The notes below the pieces were generated by a model. The model saw nothing but the letters and a program-made list of their open reading frames with translations, was not told the origin of the DNA and did not search any database. A DNA stretch of 43,877 bases, taken from assembly GCA_019058425.1 (NCBI GenBank), contig JAHPYZ010000037.1:1-43877 (forward strand), in the 5' to 3' direction. Both the position numbers and the translations under genes were made by a program. The DNA comes from Promethearchaeota archaeon (lineage in GTDB: Archaea > Asgardarchaeota > Lokiarchaeia > Sigyniarchaeales > SOKP01). Position 1 is the first letter of the stretch. Each line of letters begins with the position of its first letter. This document shows, piece after piece, positions 18,443 to 26,280 of the stretch.

Positions 18443-18676
18443 ATGGAGGTGGTTGTTATCGGTAATTATGATGATGATGATGATATTGTTTATTGTAAAA
18501 ATTGCGAAAAGAAATTACTCAAAAAAAACGCAATTTACGTAGGTGGAAAACCTTATTGTAAAAAATGTTATCGTGATGCTGAAGAGTATGAGATTATTGA
18601 AGATGATGAAGAAGATGATGACGATGATGATGATGACGATGATGATGATGACGATGATGATGACGACTATGATTAA
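18443..18676 (+). CDS. LIM-like single zinc-finger protein with polyaspartate tail
   Basis: A 77-residue protein. Cys18-x2-Cys21 and Cys39-x2-Cys42 frame the stretch KKLLKKNAIYVGGKPYCKKCY, which is how the first half of a LIM domain ends (C-x2-C-x17-C-x2-C with GKPYC.KCY). The last 25 residues are almost wholly Asp and Glu and a second short Asp run lies at 10-14. The tail is encoded by an imperfect (GATGAC) hexamer repeat at about 18600-18670. The ATG at 18443 is followed by a GGAGGTGG, so the ribosome site of a later start (GTG at 18449 or beyond) is possible. The role is unknown; a small zinc adaptor protein is a guess. Confidence 0.75.
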   Translation: MEVVVIGNYDDDDDIVYCKNCEKKLLKKNAIYVGGKPYCKKCYRDAEEYEIIEDDEEDDDDDDDDDDDDDDDDDDYD

Positions 18677-18769
18677 ACTTTTTTTTTTAATTTATGATAA
18701 AGTCAAATATGATAAGAAATTCAAACTTTAATTTATGTAATTATCTCCTATTGGAATATAAATACCAGA

Positions 18770-19255
18770 TTGATAAAAATGGAAAGCAATATGCAAGAAA
18801 TTGAACCATATGATTTTATTGAGTATTTTAAGAGAAATACAGCTCTAATGGTTTCAATGGATAAAAATGGAAAACTTAATGTAATGGCATTAGATTGGAA
18901 GACTATTGAAGATTTTGATAATCAACCAGTTATTAGAGCACAGGTGGCTTATAGTAGATACACTTATCAATTATTAAAAGAAGGTGTAAATGAATTTACT
19001 GTGAATATACCTCCTGAAAATAATCATAATGCAATCGATATTGCAGGCTCTTACTCGGGACGGAATACAGACAAATTCAAACTAGCTGAATTAAAAGCAA
19101 TTCCTGGAAAAAGAACAAAAGTACCTATTTTAAAAGATTGTATTTTATGTTATGAATGCCAAATTATTCATGAGAGCAAATCGAATATGAGCAGTCACCA
19201 TTATTTTTATGGAAAAATCCTAACTGCTTATGCCTCAAATGAAATAATGAAATAA
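18770..19255 (+). CDS. Flavin reductase-like / FMN-binding split-barrel protein
   Basis: A 161-residue protein of the flavin reductase-like domain family. The core reads YSRYTYQLLKEGVNEFTVNIP, then SGRNTDKFKLAELKAIPG with the loop found in Flavoredoxin-like proteins, ILKDCILCYECQIIHE and HHYFYGKI at the end, the usual order of strands. Flavoredoxins and related NAD(P)H:flavin oxidoreductases in archaea bind FMN and pass electrons to partner enzymes. It ends 5 bases before the convergent DtxR-like gene stop. Two alternative Met starts lie within ten residues of the first. Confidence 0.8.
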   Translation: MIKMESNMQEIEPYDFIEYFKRNTALMVSMDKNGKLNVMALDWKTIEDFDNQPVIRAQVAYSRYTYQLLKEGVNEFTVNIPPENNHNAIDIAGSYSGRNTDKFKLAELKAIPGKRTKVPILKDCILCYECQIIHESKSNMSSHHYFYGKILTAYASNEIMK

Positions 19256-19260
19256 TTTTT

Positions 19261-19677
19261 TCAAATATTATTCTCACAAAAACACGCTGAACTGTTAAAA
19301 ATCTTTTCACCACATGGACATTGTTCTGGATGATTATATTTCTCACAGATTCTTTGAATTGTTTCACATGAAAAAAGTAAGCTAAATTTTTCACTTTCAA
19401 CATGAGCTTTTCTTGGATCGAGGGCTAACTCCTTATGTAATAGTAATTCGAGGAGTCTACTATGTCGATTTAATTCTTTTGCTAGTTCAATACCATTTAT
19501 TGTTAAAAATACTTCATGATATGGTTCATATTTGACTAAATTTCGATGTTTTAATCTTTTAATACAACTACCAAGAGTAGAATGAGGTATATCCAATTCT
19601 TTTCTTATTTCACCAATTTTCATTGAGTATGGCGATTTAAATATAAATTTTATTACACGGTAATCTAAATCTAACAA
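19261..19677 (-). CDS. DtxR/MntR-family metal-dependent transcription regulator
   Basis: A 138-residue repressor. Residues 1-60 form a winged helix (MKIGEIRKELDIPHSTLGSC is the HTH). Residues 70-130 form the metal-binding and dimer domain: RHSRLLELLLHKELALDPRKAHVESEKF and a closing NHPEQCPCGEKIF with the family E-x2-C-P-x-G pattern. It ends with an extra Cys-rich tail, NSSACFCENN. Start is TTG with a GGAGG site ten bases upstream. It lies 29 bases after the ZIP transporter gene, so the two probably form one metal-uptake unit; it is the natural candidate for the palindromes in the ZIP promoter (inference). Confidence 0.85.
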   Translation of the reverse strand: MLDLDYRVIKFIFKSPYSMKIGEIRKELDIPHSTLGSCIKRLKHRNLVKYEPYHEVFLTINGIELAKELNRHSRLLELLLHKELALDPRKAHVESEKFSLLFSCETIQRICEKYNHPEQCPCGEKIFNSSACFCENNI

Positions 19678-19706
19678 GTTATCAATTCCTCCAGAGTTAT
19701 TGATTT

Positions 19707-20465
19707 TTAATGTTCATGTCCTCCAATCGTTAGTATAAATCCCATAATTAAAATACCTAATACAACTAAAATCAATTGCTTAATAATTTCTTTAGTGTCT
19801 GTTTTTTCATGTAATTGCGGAGTTAAGTCTGATAATGCTATATAAATAAAACTAGCTGATGAGATTGCTAAAAATATTGGTATAAGAAATTCTAAAATAC
19901 CAATAATATAATAACTAATTATGGCAGCAGGTATCGTAGATAAACTTGATATTAAATTATAGATAAAAGCTTTTTTTTTTTGCATTCCACCATGAAGCAG
20001 TATGCCAAAATCACCAGTCTCCTGAGGAATCTCATGGATTATTATTGTAATACTGACTGCAATACCAATACTAAATTCTGTAAGAAAAGCAGTTGCAATA
20101 AGAATTCCATCTGTAAAATTATGAAAGGCATCTCCTACAAGAATTATTGGCATTGACGCATCACTATGAACTTCACAACTATTATTTTGACAATTCCGCC
20201 AAATTAAAAATTTTTCTAAGAAAAAGAAAAACAGAATACCTCCTAGTATAAAATACATAATTGTATGAGGTTCACCGGTAGAACTCTCGATTGCTTCAGG
20301 AATTAAGCCTAAAAATGAAGCAGTAAGTAATGTTCCTGTTGCAAATGAAATTAAGGCAGAAACTAAAACTTTTTGTATACTTTCTTTAAAGAGAATAAAT
20401 CCCGAAGCAGCAAATATAGCACCTACACTTCCTAGAGTTGCAAATAATATTATCCAACCTAAAAT
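19707..20465 (-). CDS. ZIP-family metal transporter, likely ATT start
   Basis: A ZIP zinc/iron/manganese importer. From the first ATG (20258) the frame gives only 183 residues and would start in the middle of the protein; the frame stays open upstream to a TGA at 20475-20477 and reads ILGWIILFATLGSVG, FAASGFILFKES, and ISFATGTLLTASFLGLIPEA, exactly the first three helices expected. The upstream part has no ATG, GTG or TTG, so initiation probably uses ATT at 20465, 8 bases after a strong AGGTGAG ribosome site, giving 252 residues. Metal ligands of helices 4 and 5 are seen: HNFTDGI and HEIPQE. The operon includes the DtxR-like gene. Integral membrane protein with eight predicted helices. Confidence 0.8.
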   Translation of the reverse strand: MLGWIILFATLGSVGAIFAASGFILFKESIQKVLVSALISFATGTLLTASFLGLIPEAIESSTGEPHTIMYFILGGILFFFFLEKFLIWRNCQNNSCEVHSDASMPIILVGDAFHNFTDGILIATAFLTEFSIGIAVSITIIIHEIPQETGDFGILLHGGMQKKKAFIYNLISSLSTIPAAIISYYIIGILEFLIPIFLAISSASFIYIALSDLTPQLHEKTDTKEIIKQLILVVLGILIMGFILTIGGHEH

Positions 20466-20494
20466 AGGGTTATCTCACCTTGTAATTTCTTTTT

Positions 20495-20520
20495 AAAATT
20501 TACGAAGTATCGTAATTTAT
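20495..20520. promoter_or_regulatory. Operator 1 of the ZIP/DtxR unit
   Basis: Imperfect inverted repeat with arms TTTACGA (20499-20505) and TCGTAAT (20510-20516) and a four-base centre. It agrees with operator 2 at 21 of 26 positions. On the minus strand it overlaps the TATA element TTTATATAAAT (20515-20525 complement), so a bound repressor would hinder TBP or RNA polymerase. The binder is inferred to be the DtxR-like regulator. Confidence 0.65.
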
Positions 20521-20525
20521 ATAAA
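20515..20525 (-). promoter_or_regulatory. TATA element of the ZIP transporter promoter
   Basis: The complement reads TTTATATAAAT, close to the archaeal TATA consensus. With the usual spacing of about 25 bases the transcript would begin near 20490, leaving a leader of about 25 bases with the AGGTGAG ribosome site (20474-20480 complement) before the ATT start at 20465. Confidence 0.5.
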
Positions 20526-20546
20526 TAAGATGTCATAAGAATATTT

Positions 20547-20572
20547 AAAATTTACGATTCATCGTAAATTTT
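20547..20572. promoter_or_regulatory. Operator 2 of the ZIP/DtxR unit (perfect palindrome)
   Basis: Perfect 12-base inverted repeat: AAAATTTACGAT at 20547-20558 and ATCGTAAATTTT at 20561-20572, separated by TC. It starts 52 bases from operator 1, close to five turns of B-DNA, so both sites face the same side of the helix. It lies upstream of the ZIP TATA element and also upstream of the divergent ECF gene, which it could influence. Confidence 0.65.
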
Positions 20573-20773
20573 TTGATAAGATAGGATCAAGAATTCGCTA
20601 TAGATTTTATTATATCTTTCTAAAATAAAGTAAAGCAAATCCAACGACTTTGATCTTATTAGAGTATACCGTTGTCTTGTTTATTGGGGATTTATTGCCC
20701 CAGAAGATTAATTAATTTTATATTTTCTAAATAATTCAAAAAACTAGTAAAAGAAAATAAAGGCGAATAAATC
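20573..20773 (+). promoter_or_regulatory. Leader of the ECF S-component gene with two stem-loops
   Basis: A TATA-like TTTATTATAT run near 20608-20617 would give a transcript starting around 20635-20640 and a leader of about 135 bases. The leader holds a five-pair stem CAACG (20642-20646) with CGTTG (20670-20674), and a stem TGGGG (20685-20689) with CCCCA (20698-20702), which is unusual G+C in such A+T-rich DNA. This looks like a structured RNA leader, possibly a riboswitch for the vitamin carried by the transporter. I could not match it to a known class. Confidence 0.35.
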
Positions 20774-21349
20774 TTGAAAAATGAAGAATCACAAATCTCA
20801 GAACAATCTAAAAGATTATCTCCAAGAATTATATTAACATTATCAATTATAGGCATATTTTCTGCACTTATATGTGTTCTCACAATGGTAATCTCTATTC
20901 CAATTCCTGCAACTCAAGGATTTATAAATATTGGTGATGCTGGAGTTATGATTTGTGGTTTATTGTTTGGACCTATAATTGGAGGTTTTTCTGGAGGTAT
21001 TGGTTCAGCTCTTGCAGATCTTTTTTTAGGATACGTTATATATGCACCGGGAACATTAGTAATAAAAGGTTTAGAGGGTTTTATTGTAGGCATTATTGCT
21101 AATCCTAAAAAATATTATAGGAAAGTAAATTATCGAGATATCATTGCTGTTTTGATCGGAGGATTAGTAATGGTATTTGGGTATTTTTTCTATGAGATAA
21201 TTATTTATGGAATTCCAGCAGCATTATTTGAATTCTTTCTAAATGCTATCTTTCAATTAGGATTAGGGGCAATTATCGCATTACTATTTACTGGAATTGC
21301 ACGAAAACCTATTATTGATAATCTACCTCAAGTTTTTGATCAATTATAG
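20774..21349 (+). CDS. ECF transporter substrate-binding (S) component
   Basis: A 191-residue membrane protein with six hydrophobic helices. Residues 45-100 (FINIGDAGVMICGLLFGPIIGG then GGIGSALADLFLGYVIYAPGTLVIKGLEGFIVG) match the family of energy-coupling factor S components whose members bind riboflavin, thiamine or other vitamins and trace nutrients. The A, A' and T components are not in the window, so it should use a shared ECF module elsewhere, as is normal for group II systems. Start is TTG (20774) without a clear ribosome site; a structured leader precedes it. Substrate unknown. Confidence 0.88.
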   Translation: MKNEESQISEQSKRLSPRIILTLSIIGIFSALICVLTMVISIPIPATQGFINIGDAGVMICGLLFGPIIGGFSGGIGSALADLFLGYVIYAPGTLVIKGLEGFIVGIIANPKKYYRKVNYRDIIAVLIGGLVMVFGYFFYEIIIYGIPAALFEFFLNAIFQLGLGAIIALLFTGIARKPIIDNLPQVFDQL

Positions 21350-21404
21350 AAATTTGAATTCTTAAATATTCAAATCGAATAAAATTAAATTTAAAAAAAA
21401 TTAA

Positions 21405-22361
21405 TTAGAAATTTGAATAGACCATAAATTTGTTTCCTGAACCAAGACTATAAATCTCAAACTTTGTACCACGCTTAGTAGTTGCCATCATCTGAATCAT
21501 AGGGAAAAGATATATTTGAGATTGGATTTGGGCATCTTTGTCCTTTTCATGTTTTTTATAATCATTTCTCGCAGCTCCTATAGTTTTACTGATATTTTTA
21601 TTCATATACCCCAACGATGCCTCTGCTTTCGATTCTAATTCCTTAAATTCGCTAAATCTTATCCCTTCTACATCTTCAATCATTTTATGAAGATCATCTC
21701 CGATTTCTTTTTCATATCTGGTTTGAGCACTACTATGCAAAATTGGAACTCCAGTTACTACAGTTTTAAAAGGGACTGGAAGAATCTCATATTTATACAT
21801 ATTTTTATGACCTCCACACTCTTTGCATGGTTCGGTTCTATTTCCTGTTCCATAGCATGCCGCACAGGGATAAGAAAAAGGTTTCTTTTCTTTATTTTGT
21901 TCTTCTCCAACTAAAACTGTAAATGTTTCCTCTATTTTTCCCGTTCCCTTACAAGTTTTACATTTATCTTCAAGATATCCTTTCCCTCTACAATTCTTGC
22001 AAGGAACTGCTTGAATTGATTCAAAAGTAGGTACCTTTTCATCTCCTTTCCAGTTTTCTTTATTTATTTGCCCTGCTCCTTTAAAGGAATAATACTGTTC
22101 TCTGCCCACTCTTGGTGCTGTAACTAAATTTTCTTCTTTCCCTTTTGGTGCAGGGCCAAGAGATTTCTTAACAGCGAAATATATAGCGGCTTCTTTCATT
22201 GTGTCCTTCACGTATTCTGCTGCACTTATGGCATCTAAAGAAAAAACTGCTCCTTTTGTGCCAAATTGTTTCTCCATCTTTTTACGGTCTGTTCTCGCTG
22301 CTTTTTGCTTCCATTTTTCAAAAATATCATCTAGATTTGGTGTTTTTATTCTTACTGACAT
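21405..22361 (-). CDS. Protein with DnaJ-type cysteine-rich zinc-finger modules, no J domain
   Basis: A 318-residue cytoplasmic protein. The middle, about 115-190, holds four CxxC modules, three of them in the C-x2-C-x-G-x-G form: CKNCRGKGY, CKTCKGTGK, CAACYGTGN and CKECGGHK, the arrangement of the two zinc sites of the DnaJ/Hsp40 Cys-rich domain. The usual J domain and client-binding domain are absent; the flanks are instead a basic helical N-terminus and a mixed C-terminus (KMIEDVEGIRFSEFKELE). It may bind unfolded proteins or a nucleic acid, but the function is unknown. Monocistronic and convergent with the ECF gene. Confidence 0.7.
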   Translation of the reverse strand: MSVRIKTPNLDDIFEKWKQKAARTDRKKMEKQFGTKGAVFSLDAISAAEYVKDTMKEAAIYFAVKKSLGPAPKGKEENLVTAPRVGREQYYSFKGAGQINKENWKGDEKVPTFESIQAVPCKNCRGKGYLEDKCKTCKGTGKIEETFTVLVGEEQNKEKKPFSYPCAACYGTGNRTEPCKECGGHKNMYKYEILPVPFKTVVTGVPILHSSAQTRYEKEIGDDLHKMIEDVEGIRFSEFKELESKAEASLGYMNKNISKTIGAARNDYKKHEKDKDAQIQSQIYLFPMIQMMATTKRGTKFEIYSLGSGNKFMVYSNF

Positions 22362-22503
22362 TATTTTTCACTTTAATAATTGATTTTATTTTTAATTAAC
22401 TTTATTTAATTGATTTGGAATTATAAAAATATAAAATAGAATACTTTTTATAATTTTTATATAGAAGAAAACATAAAAAAAAACCAATAAAAGAGTAATT
22501 TTT

Positions 22504-22665
22504 ATGTCTGCTGAAGAGCGTACAAATGTAGAATACTTCCTTGAGTGGATTAAGAATCAAGGTCTTTCGCAATGGTTGGAGCATTTCATAAATCAGGGCG
22601 ATGAAGCAAAACTAAGACAAATAAAAGAAGTCTATGATAAAATTAAACAAGTGTTCGGTTTTTAA
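22504..22665 (+). CDS. Small 53-residue protein, unannotated
   Basis: An ATG frame of 53 codons and a TAA, reading MSAEERTNVEYFLEWIKNQG, then SQWLEHFINQGDEAKLRQI and ending KQVFGF. Its codons are clearly less A+T-rich at the third position than the surrounding spacer and it encodes an amphipathic helix pair with three tryptophans or tyrosines in fixed spacing. A TATA-like TTTATATA lies near 22457, about 40 bases before the ATG, so it has its own promoter. I do not recognise a family. Opposite-strand frames here are shadows. Confidence 0.6.
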   Translation: MSAEERTNVEYFLEWIKNQGLSQWLEHFINQGDEAKLRQIKEVYDKIKQVFGF

Positions 22666-22795
22666 TCTTTAATTTCTTTTTTATTATCAAACTTCTTGAT
22701 TTAATCTTAGCTAATTTTAGGCGTTTCTGAAAATATAATAAAATTGAATTGTTAGTTTTCATTCTATTTAAATATAATTTATTAATGGTTTCAAA

Positions 22796-25462
22796 TTGAG
22801 TACCCCTTCAAGATCATATTTCATTGTTTTAGATAGAAATCGTGACCATAGAAAAGAACTACTTTTCGATGTAAATTTCTTTTACCTTAAATCATTTAAG
22901 AAGAAAAAATTCACATTTTCATATGTAAATAAACCTTTCTTCAAGGGTACAGTTGTGTTTGGATTAGATTTTAAAAACAAAATGAGACCTCTAAATTTCA
23001 GCAAAATCGAAATTGATGGAAGTATAAAGCCAATTGATCCTCGATTACTGAGAAAATTTATTATTTCAGAAAAAAACAAATTTATTGCTTTCTCAAGTCA
23101 GACTAATCCCCAAGATATTTTGCCAATTAGAGAGATGTTAGGTAATTTTCAATATAATGCAAGTAAAATAATTAATTTAACTATCTGTGATTCATGTTTA
23201 GATAAAAAAAAATTCACATTACTAAATGAAAATATGCAAATTAAATCATTAACCAATCAAATAATTTGCTCTGAATGTGCCTATAGTATTTTAGTGAATA
23301 GAATTAAACTAACGGGGATGACTTCTAAAGATAAAATTAGTCCAAAATTAAAAAATTTTCTAATGCATATGTTGCTTAAATTTAAGGACGTCAAAAAAGT
23401 ACTGAGTGCTTTTAATGCAGATTTCAATCCAGTAAAAAACAAAGAGATTACACTTTATGATATCGAAAAAAAAACCACAATTAGTAAGAAATATCTGAAT
23501 ATAAAAATTGAAAATCTTGGAATACCTCCTGAGCTAAAAGATGTACTGAAACATCTCTCTCTCTCGTCTTTACTACCAATTCAAGCAATATCAATTGAAA
23601 AAGGTTTGTTAGAAAAACGCTGCAATCAATTAATAATGGCACCTACTTCTGGAGGAAAAACGTTGGTAGGGGAACTAGCAGGTATTTCGAGGGTTTTAAT
23701 TGATAGAAATGCTAAACTATTATATTTAGTACCAATTGTCGCTTTAGCTAACATAAGAACAGAAGAATTTAGAGAAAAATATAAATCGGTTAAATTAAAA
23801 ATCATCAAAAAAGTTGGAGAATCATTATTTGAAAAAAAAGAAGAAGTTAAAATTGAACAATTGGCAAATACTCATGTTATTATTGCAACTTATGAAGCGA
23901 TTGATTATATTCTAAGGAGTGGAAAAAAGGACTTCTTAGGAAGTATTGGTACGATCGTCATTGACGAAATACAAACTTTAATAGATACTGAACGTGGGTT
24001 TATTTTAGACGGCTTAATAGCTAGACTTAAAACACAATATGATGCTCAATTCTTATATTTGAGTGCCACTCTTGGAGAACCAGAACTATTAGCTAAAAAA
24101 TTAAATTGTCAATTAATTAAATATAATAATCGTCCAGTCCCTGTTGAACGCCATTTGATACTATGCTTAAATGAAACCCAAAAGCAAAAAATAATTTCAA
24201 AATTAGTAAAGTCTTCTTTTTATGAGAAATCGATATTTGGCTTTAAAGGTCAATCAATAGTTTTTTCAAATACAAGAAAAAAATGTGAATCTATAACATC
24301 TTATTTGAAAAATAAAGGTATTAATGTTTCTGCATATCATTCAGGATTAACTAATGAAGAGAGGAAAGTTATTGAGGAGGATTTTCAAGCTCAGAGAATA
24401 ACAGGTGTAGTGGCAACTGCGGCTTTAGCAGCAGGGGTAGATCTTCCAGCACGACAAGTAATTTTCGAATCTTTAGCAATGGGTATAAATTGGTTATCAG
24501 TGGCAGAATTTGAACAGATGTTGGGAAGAGCTGGGAGATTAAAAAAGCATGAAAAGGGTTTAGCATATATACTTGTTGAACCTGGAAAGGTTTATTCTCC
24601 TAAAATGAAAAATACTGAAGAGAATATCGCGATTAAATTATTAAATGGAAAAATTAAAGATTACGAGCTTGTCCCAAATGAAAACAAATCTCAAACAGAA
24701 ATTCTTGCTTTCATTTCTATGTTTAATAAGTGGATTACAAAAGAAAGTATTTATGGTTTCTATAACCATTTAATTAACGATCATTTTGATTTAGAAGCAG
24801 TTTTGAAAAAACTAATCGCTTTTAAGCTTATAAAGATAAAAGAAGATTTAACAGTTAAAGCAACTCGTTTAGGAAGAGCTATTACAAATTCCTTTTTAAG
24901 CGTTGATGAAAGTTTTGATATTATTAAAAAATTACATGATGAAATGGCAACACCTTTGGAAATTGCTTTAGATTTAGAAGTCCTAAGAAATGTATATTTG
25001 TCTAAAAATGTTGTTGCAGATTTATCAAAAAATGTCAATATGAAGTATTTTTCAAACAATTTATTCAGTGCCAGTGTGTTATCCTTGATGAATGCGGACT
25101 ATATTAAGAAAAGAAGGACATTTTCACGTGAATTTATTGACTTCATGATGAAATTAACAGGTGATATATTTAATTGTAACTGTAAAGATAATCCATATTG
25201 TGATTGTGGGCGATTAAACTTAGAAAAATTAATAATGAATCTACGCATTGAAGAAATGATGACAATTGAAGAGATTTCGAACTATTTAAGAGAAGAGTAT
25301 AAAATTGTGATATTTAGGGGAGATTTGATACAGTATCTTGAGAACTTGATTTATAGTTTGGAAAGTATAAAAAACATTTCAGAAGGGATTACTAATTTAA
25401 ATGAAAACTATGTAAAAGAGATTAGAAACATACCAGGCTTAATTGAGAAAATCAAATATTAA
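22796..25462 (+). CDS. Ski2-like DEAD/DEAH-box helicase with zinc-binding N-terminus (DUF5814-like)
   Basis: An 888-residue helicase. N-terminal 1-230 hold a specific domain with CDSC and CSEC pairs (near 148-180) likely to bind zinc. The RecA pair follows: motif I APTSGGKT (282-289), DEIQ box (390-393) in place of DEAD, motif III SAT (423-425), and motif VI QMLGRAGR, which marks the Ski2-like branch of Hel308 and Brr2. The C-terminal part has a cysteine cluster CNCKDNPYCDCGR and a helix-hairpin-helix end IRNIPGL. The layout agrees with the archaeal DUF5814-domain helicases; substrate (DNA fork or RNA) is not known. Start is TTG at 22796; the ATG at 22785 reads into a stop after four codons. 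Confidence 0.9.
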   Translation: MSTPSRSYFIVLDRNRDHRKELLFDVNFFYLKSFKKKKFTFSYVNKPFFKGTVVFGLDFKNKMRPLNFSKIEIDGSIKPIDPRLLRKFIISEKNKFIAFSSQTNPQDILPIREMLGNFQYNASKIINLTICDSCLDKKKFTLLNENMQIKSLTNQIICSECAYSILVNRIKLTGMTSKDKISPKLKNFLMHMLLKFKDVKKVLSAFNADFNPVKNKEITLYDIEKKTTISKKYLNIKIENLGIPPELKDVLKHLSLSSLLPIQAISIEKGLLEKRCNQLIMAPTSGGKTLVGELAGISRVLIDRNAKLLYLVPIVALANIRTEEFREKYKSVKLKIIKKVGESLFEKKEEVKIEQLANTHVIIATYEAIDYILRSGKKDFLGSIGTIVIDEIQTLIDTERGFILDGLIARLKTQYDAQFLYLSATLGEPELLAKKLNCQLIKYNNRPVPVERHLILCLNETQKQKIISKLVKSSFYEKSIFGFKGQSIVFSNTRKKCESITSYLKNKGINVSAYHSGLTNEERKVIEEDFQAQRITGVVATAALAAGVDLPARQVIFESLAMGINWLSVAEFEQMLGRAGRLKKHEKGLAYILVEPGKVYSPKMKNTEENIAIKLLNGKIKDYELVPNENKSQTEILAFISMFNKWITKESIYGFYNHLINDHFDLEAVLKKLIAFKLIKIKEDLTVKATRLGRAITNSFLSVDESFDIIKKLHDEMATPLEIALDLEVLRNVYLSKNVVADLSKNVNMKYFSNNLFSASVLSLMNADYIKKRRTFSREFIDFMMKLTGDIFNCNCKDNPYCDCGRLNLEKLIMNLRIEEMMTIEEISNYLREEYKIVIFRGDLIQYLENLIYSLESIKNISEGITNLNENYVKEIRNIPGLIEKIKY

Positions 25463-25539
25463 TTTAATTAATAATTAATTTATGATCAATGAGAAAATTC
25501 GCAGTAAGCTCCTTTTACTAAAGTCTTAAAAATATTTGC

Positions 25540-26139
25540 TTATGAGAGATCAAGGATCAGCGCTGAAATGAGATTTATTAGAAATAGTGTCACCCAAATA
25601 GATGCTCCGAAATAAAAACCGATTTCAAATCGTGTATTGTATTGCTGCAAAACATACAAGAAGAACTTAATGTGATTAAAGATTCCAAGTGCAGATCCTG
25701 CAGTTCCAATTAATAATCCAAAGATGCTTCTGTTTAATGTCAGTTGAAATAAGCTAAACGTGAGTAAAATCAATCCGAAGAGACCTGTATATATGGAATA
25801 AAAAAGACCCATCTGTGTGGTTAATCCATTGTAAGAGACATACGGTGTGAAATATATGCAAAATGCGAGTACAATTAGAATAGCTTCAATTATTCTAATT
25901 ATTCTCATCCGATTATAGGTTTGTTCTGAGGACTTATTAAAAATTTTTGCAGTGAATATCGGTATTAAGGTTATCATTATTCCTGTAGTTAAGGGGAAAT
26001 TAATTGCGAATAAAAAAGTGCTTGGTGATAGAGGGAGAACAAACAACACCGGAAAGAGTTCCTGAACGATAAAAATAAGGCAAAGTATTCCAAAAATGCT
26101 ATAAATGATTTTAAGAGTTTTAGGCTTCATATCTAACAA
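25540..26139 (-). CDS. Six-helix integral membrane protein, function unknown
   Basis: A 199-residue protein made almost wholly of six hydrophobic helices with very short loops (for example IIYSIFGILCLIFIVQELF, IRIIEAILIVLAFCIYFTP and GASIWVTLFLINLISALIL). There are few charged residues and no motif that marks a transporter, enzyme or receptor. It stands alone, convergent with the helicase gene and facing away from the DRG gene. I cannot name it further. Confidence 0.7.
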   Translation of the reverse strand: MLDMKPKTLKIIYSIFGILCLIFIVQELFPVLFVLPLSPSTFLFAINFPLTTGIMITLIPIFTAKIFNKSSEQTYNRMRIIRIIEAILIVLAFCIYFTPYVSYNGLTTQMGLFYSIYTGLFGLILLTFSLFQLTLNRSIFGLLIGTAGSALGIFNHIKFFLYVLQQYNTRFEIGFYFGASIWVTLFLINLISALILDLS

Positions 26140-26280
26140 TTGAATTTGTATTATATTACAATGAGGTATAACACAAATAGCATATATAAATCTTCTGTGT
26201 GCTAGAAGAATAAATAAAGAGTCTTTTAGTAGTTAATAATTATATTTAGATTTAAATTTATAAAAATTTATAATCAAATA

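Noticed and set aside
18600..18671. Tandem GATGAC repeats as a CRISPR or structural repeat
   Set aside because: The repeats lie in the coding frame of the LIM-like protein and encode its acidic tail; there are no spacers.
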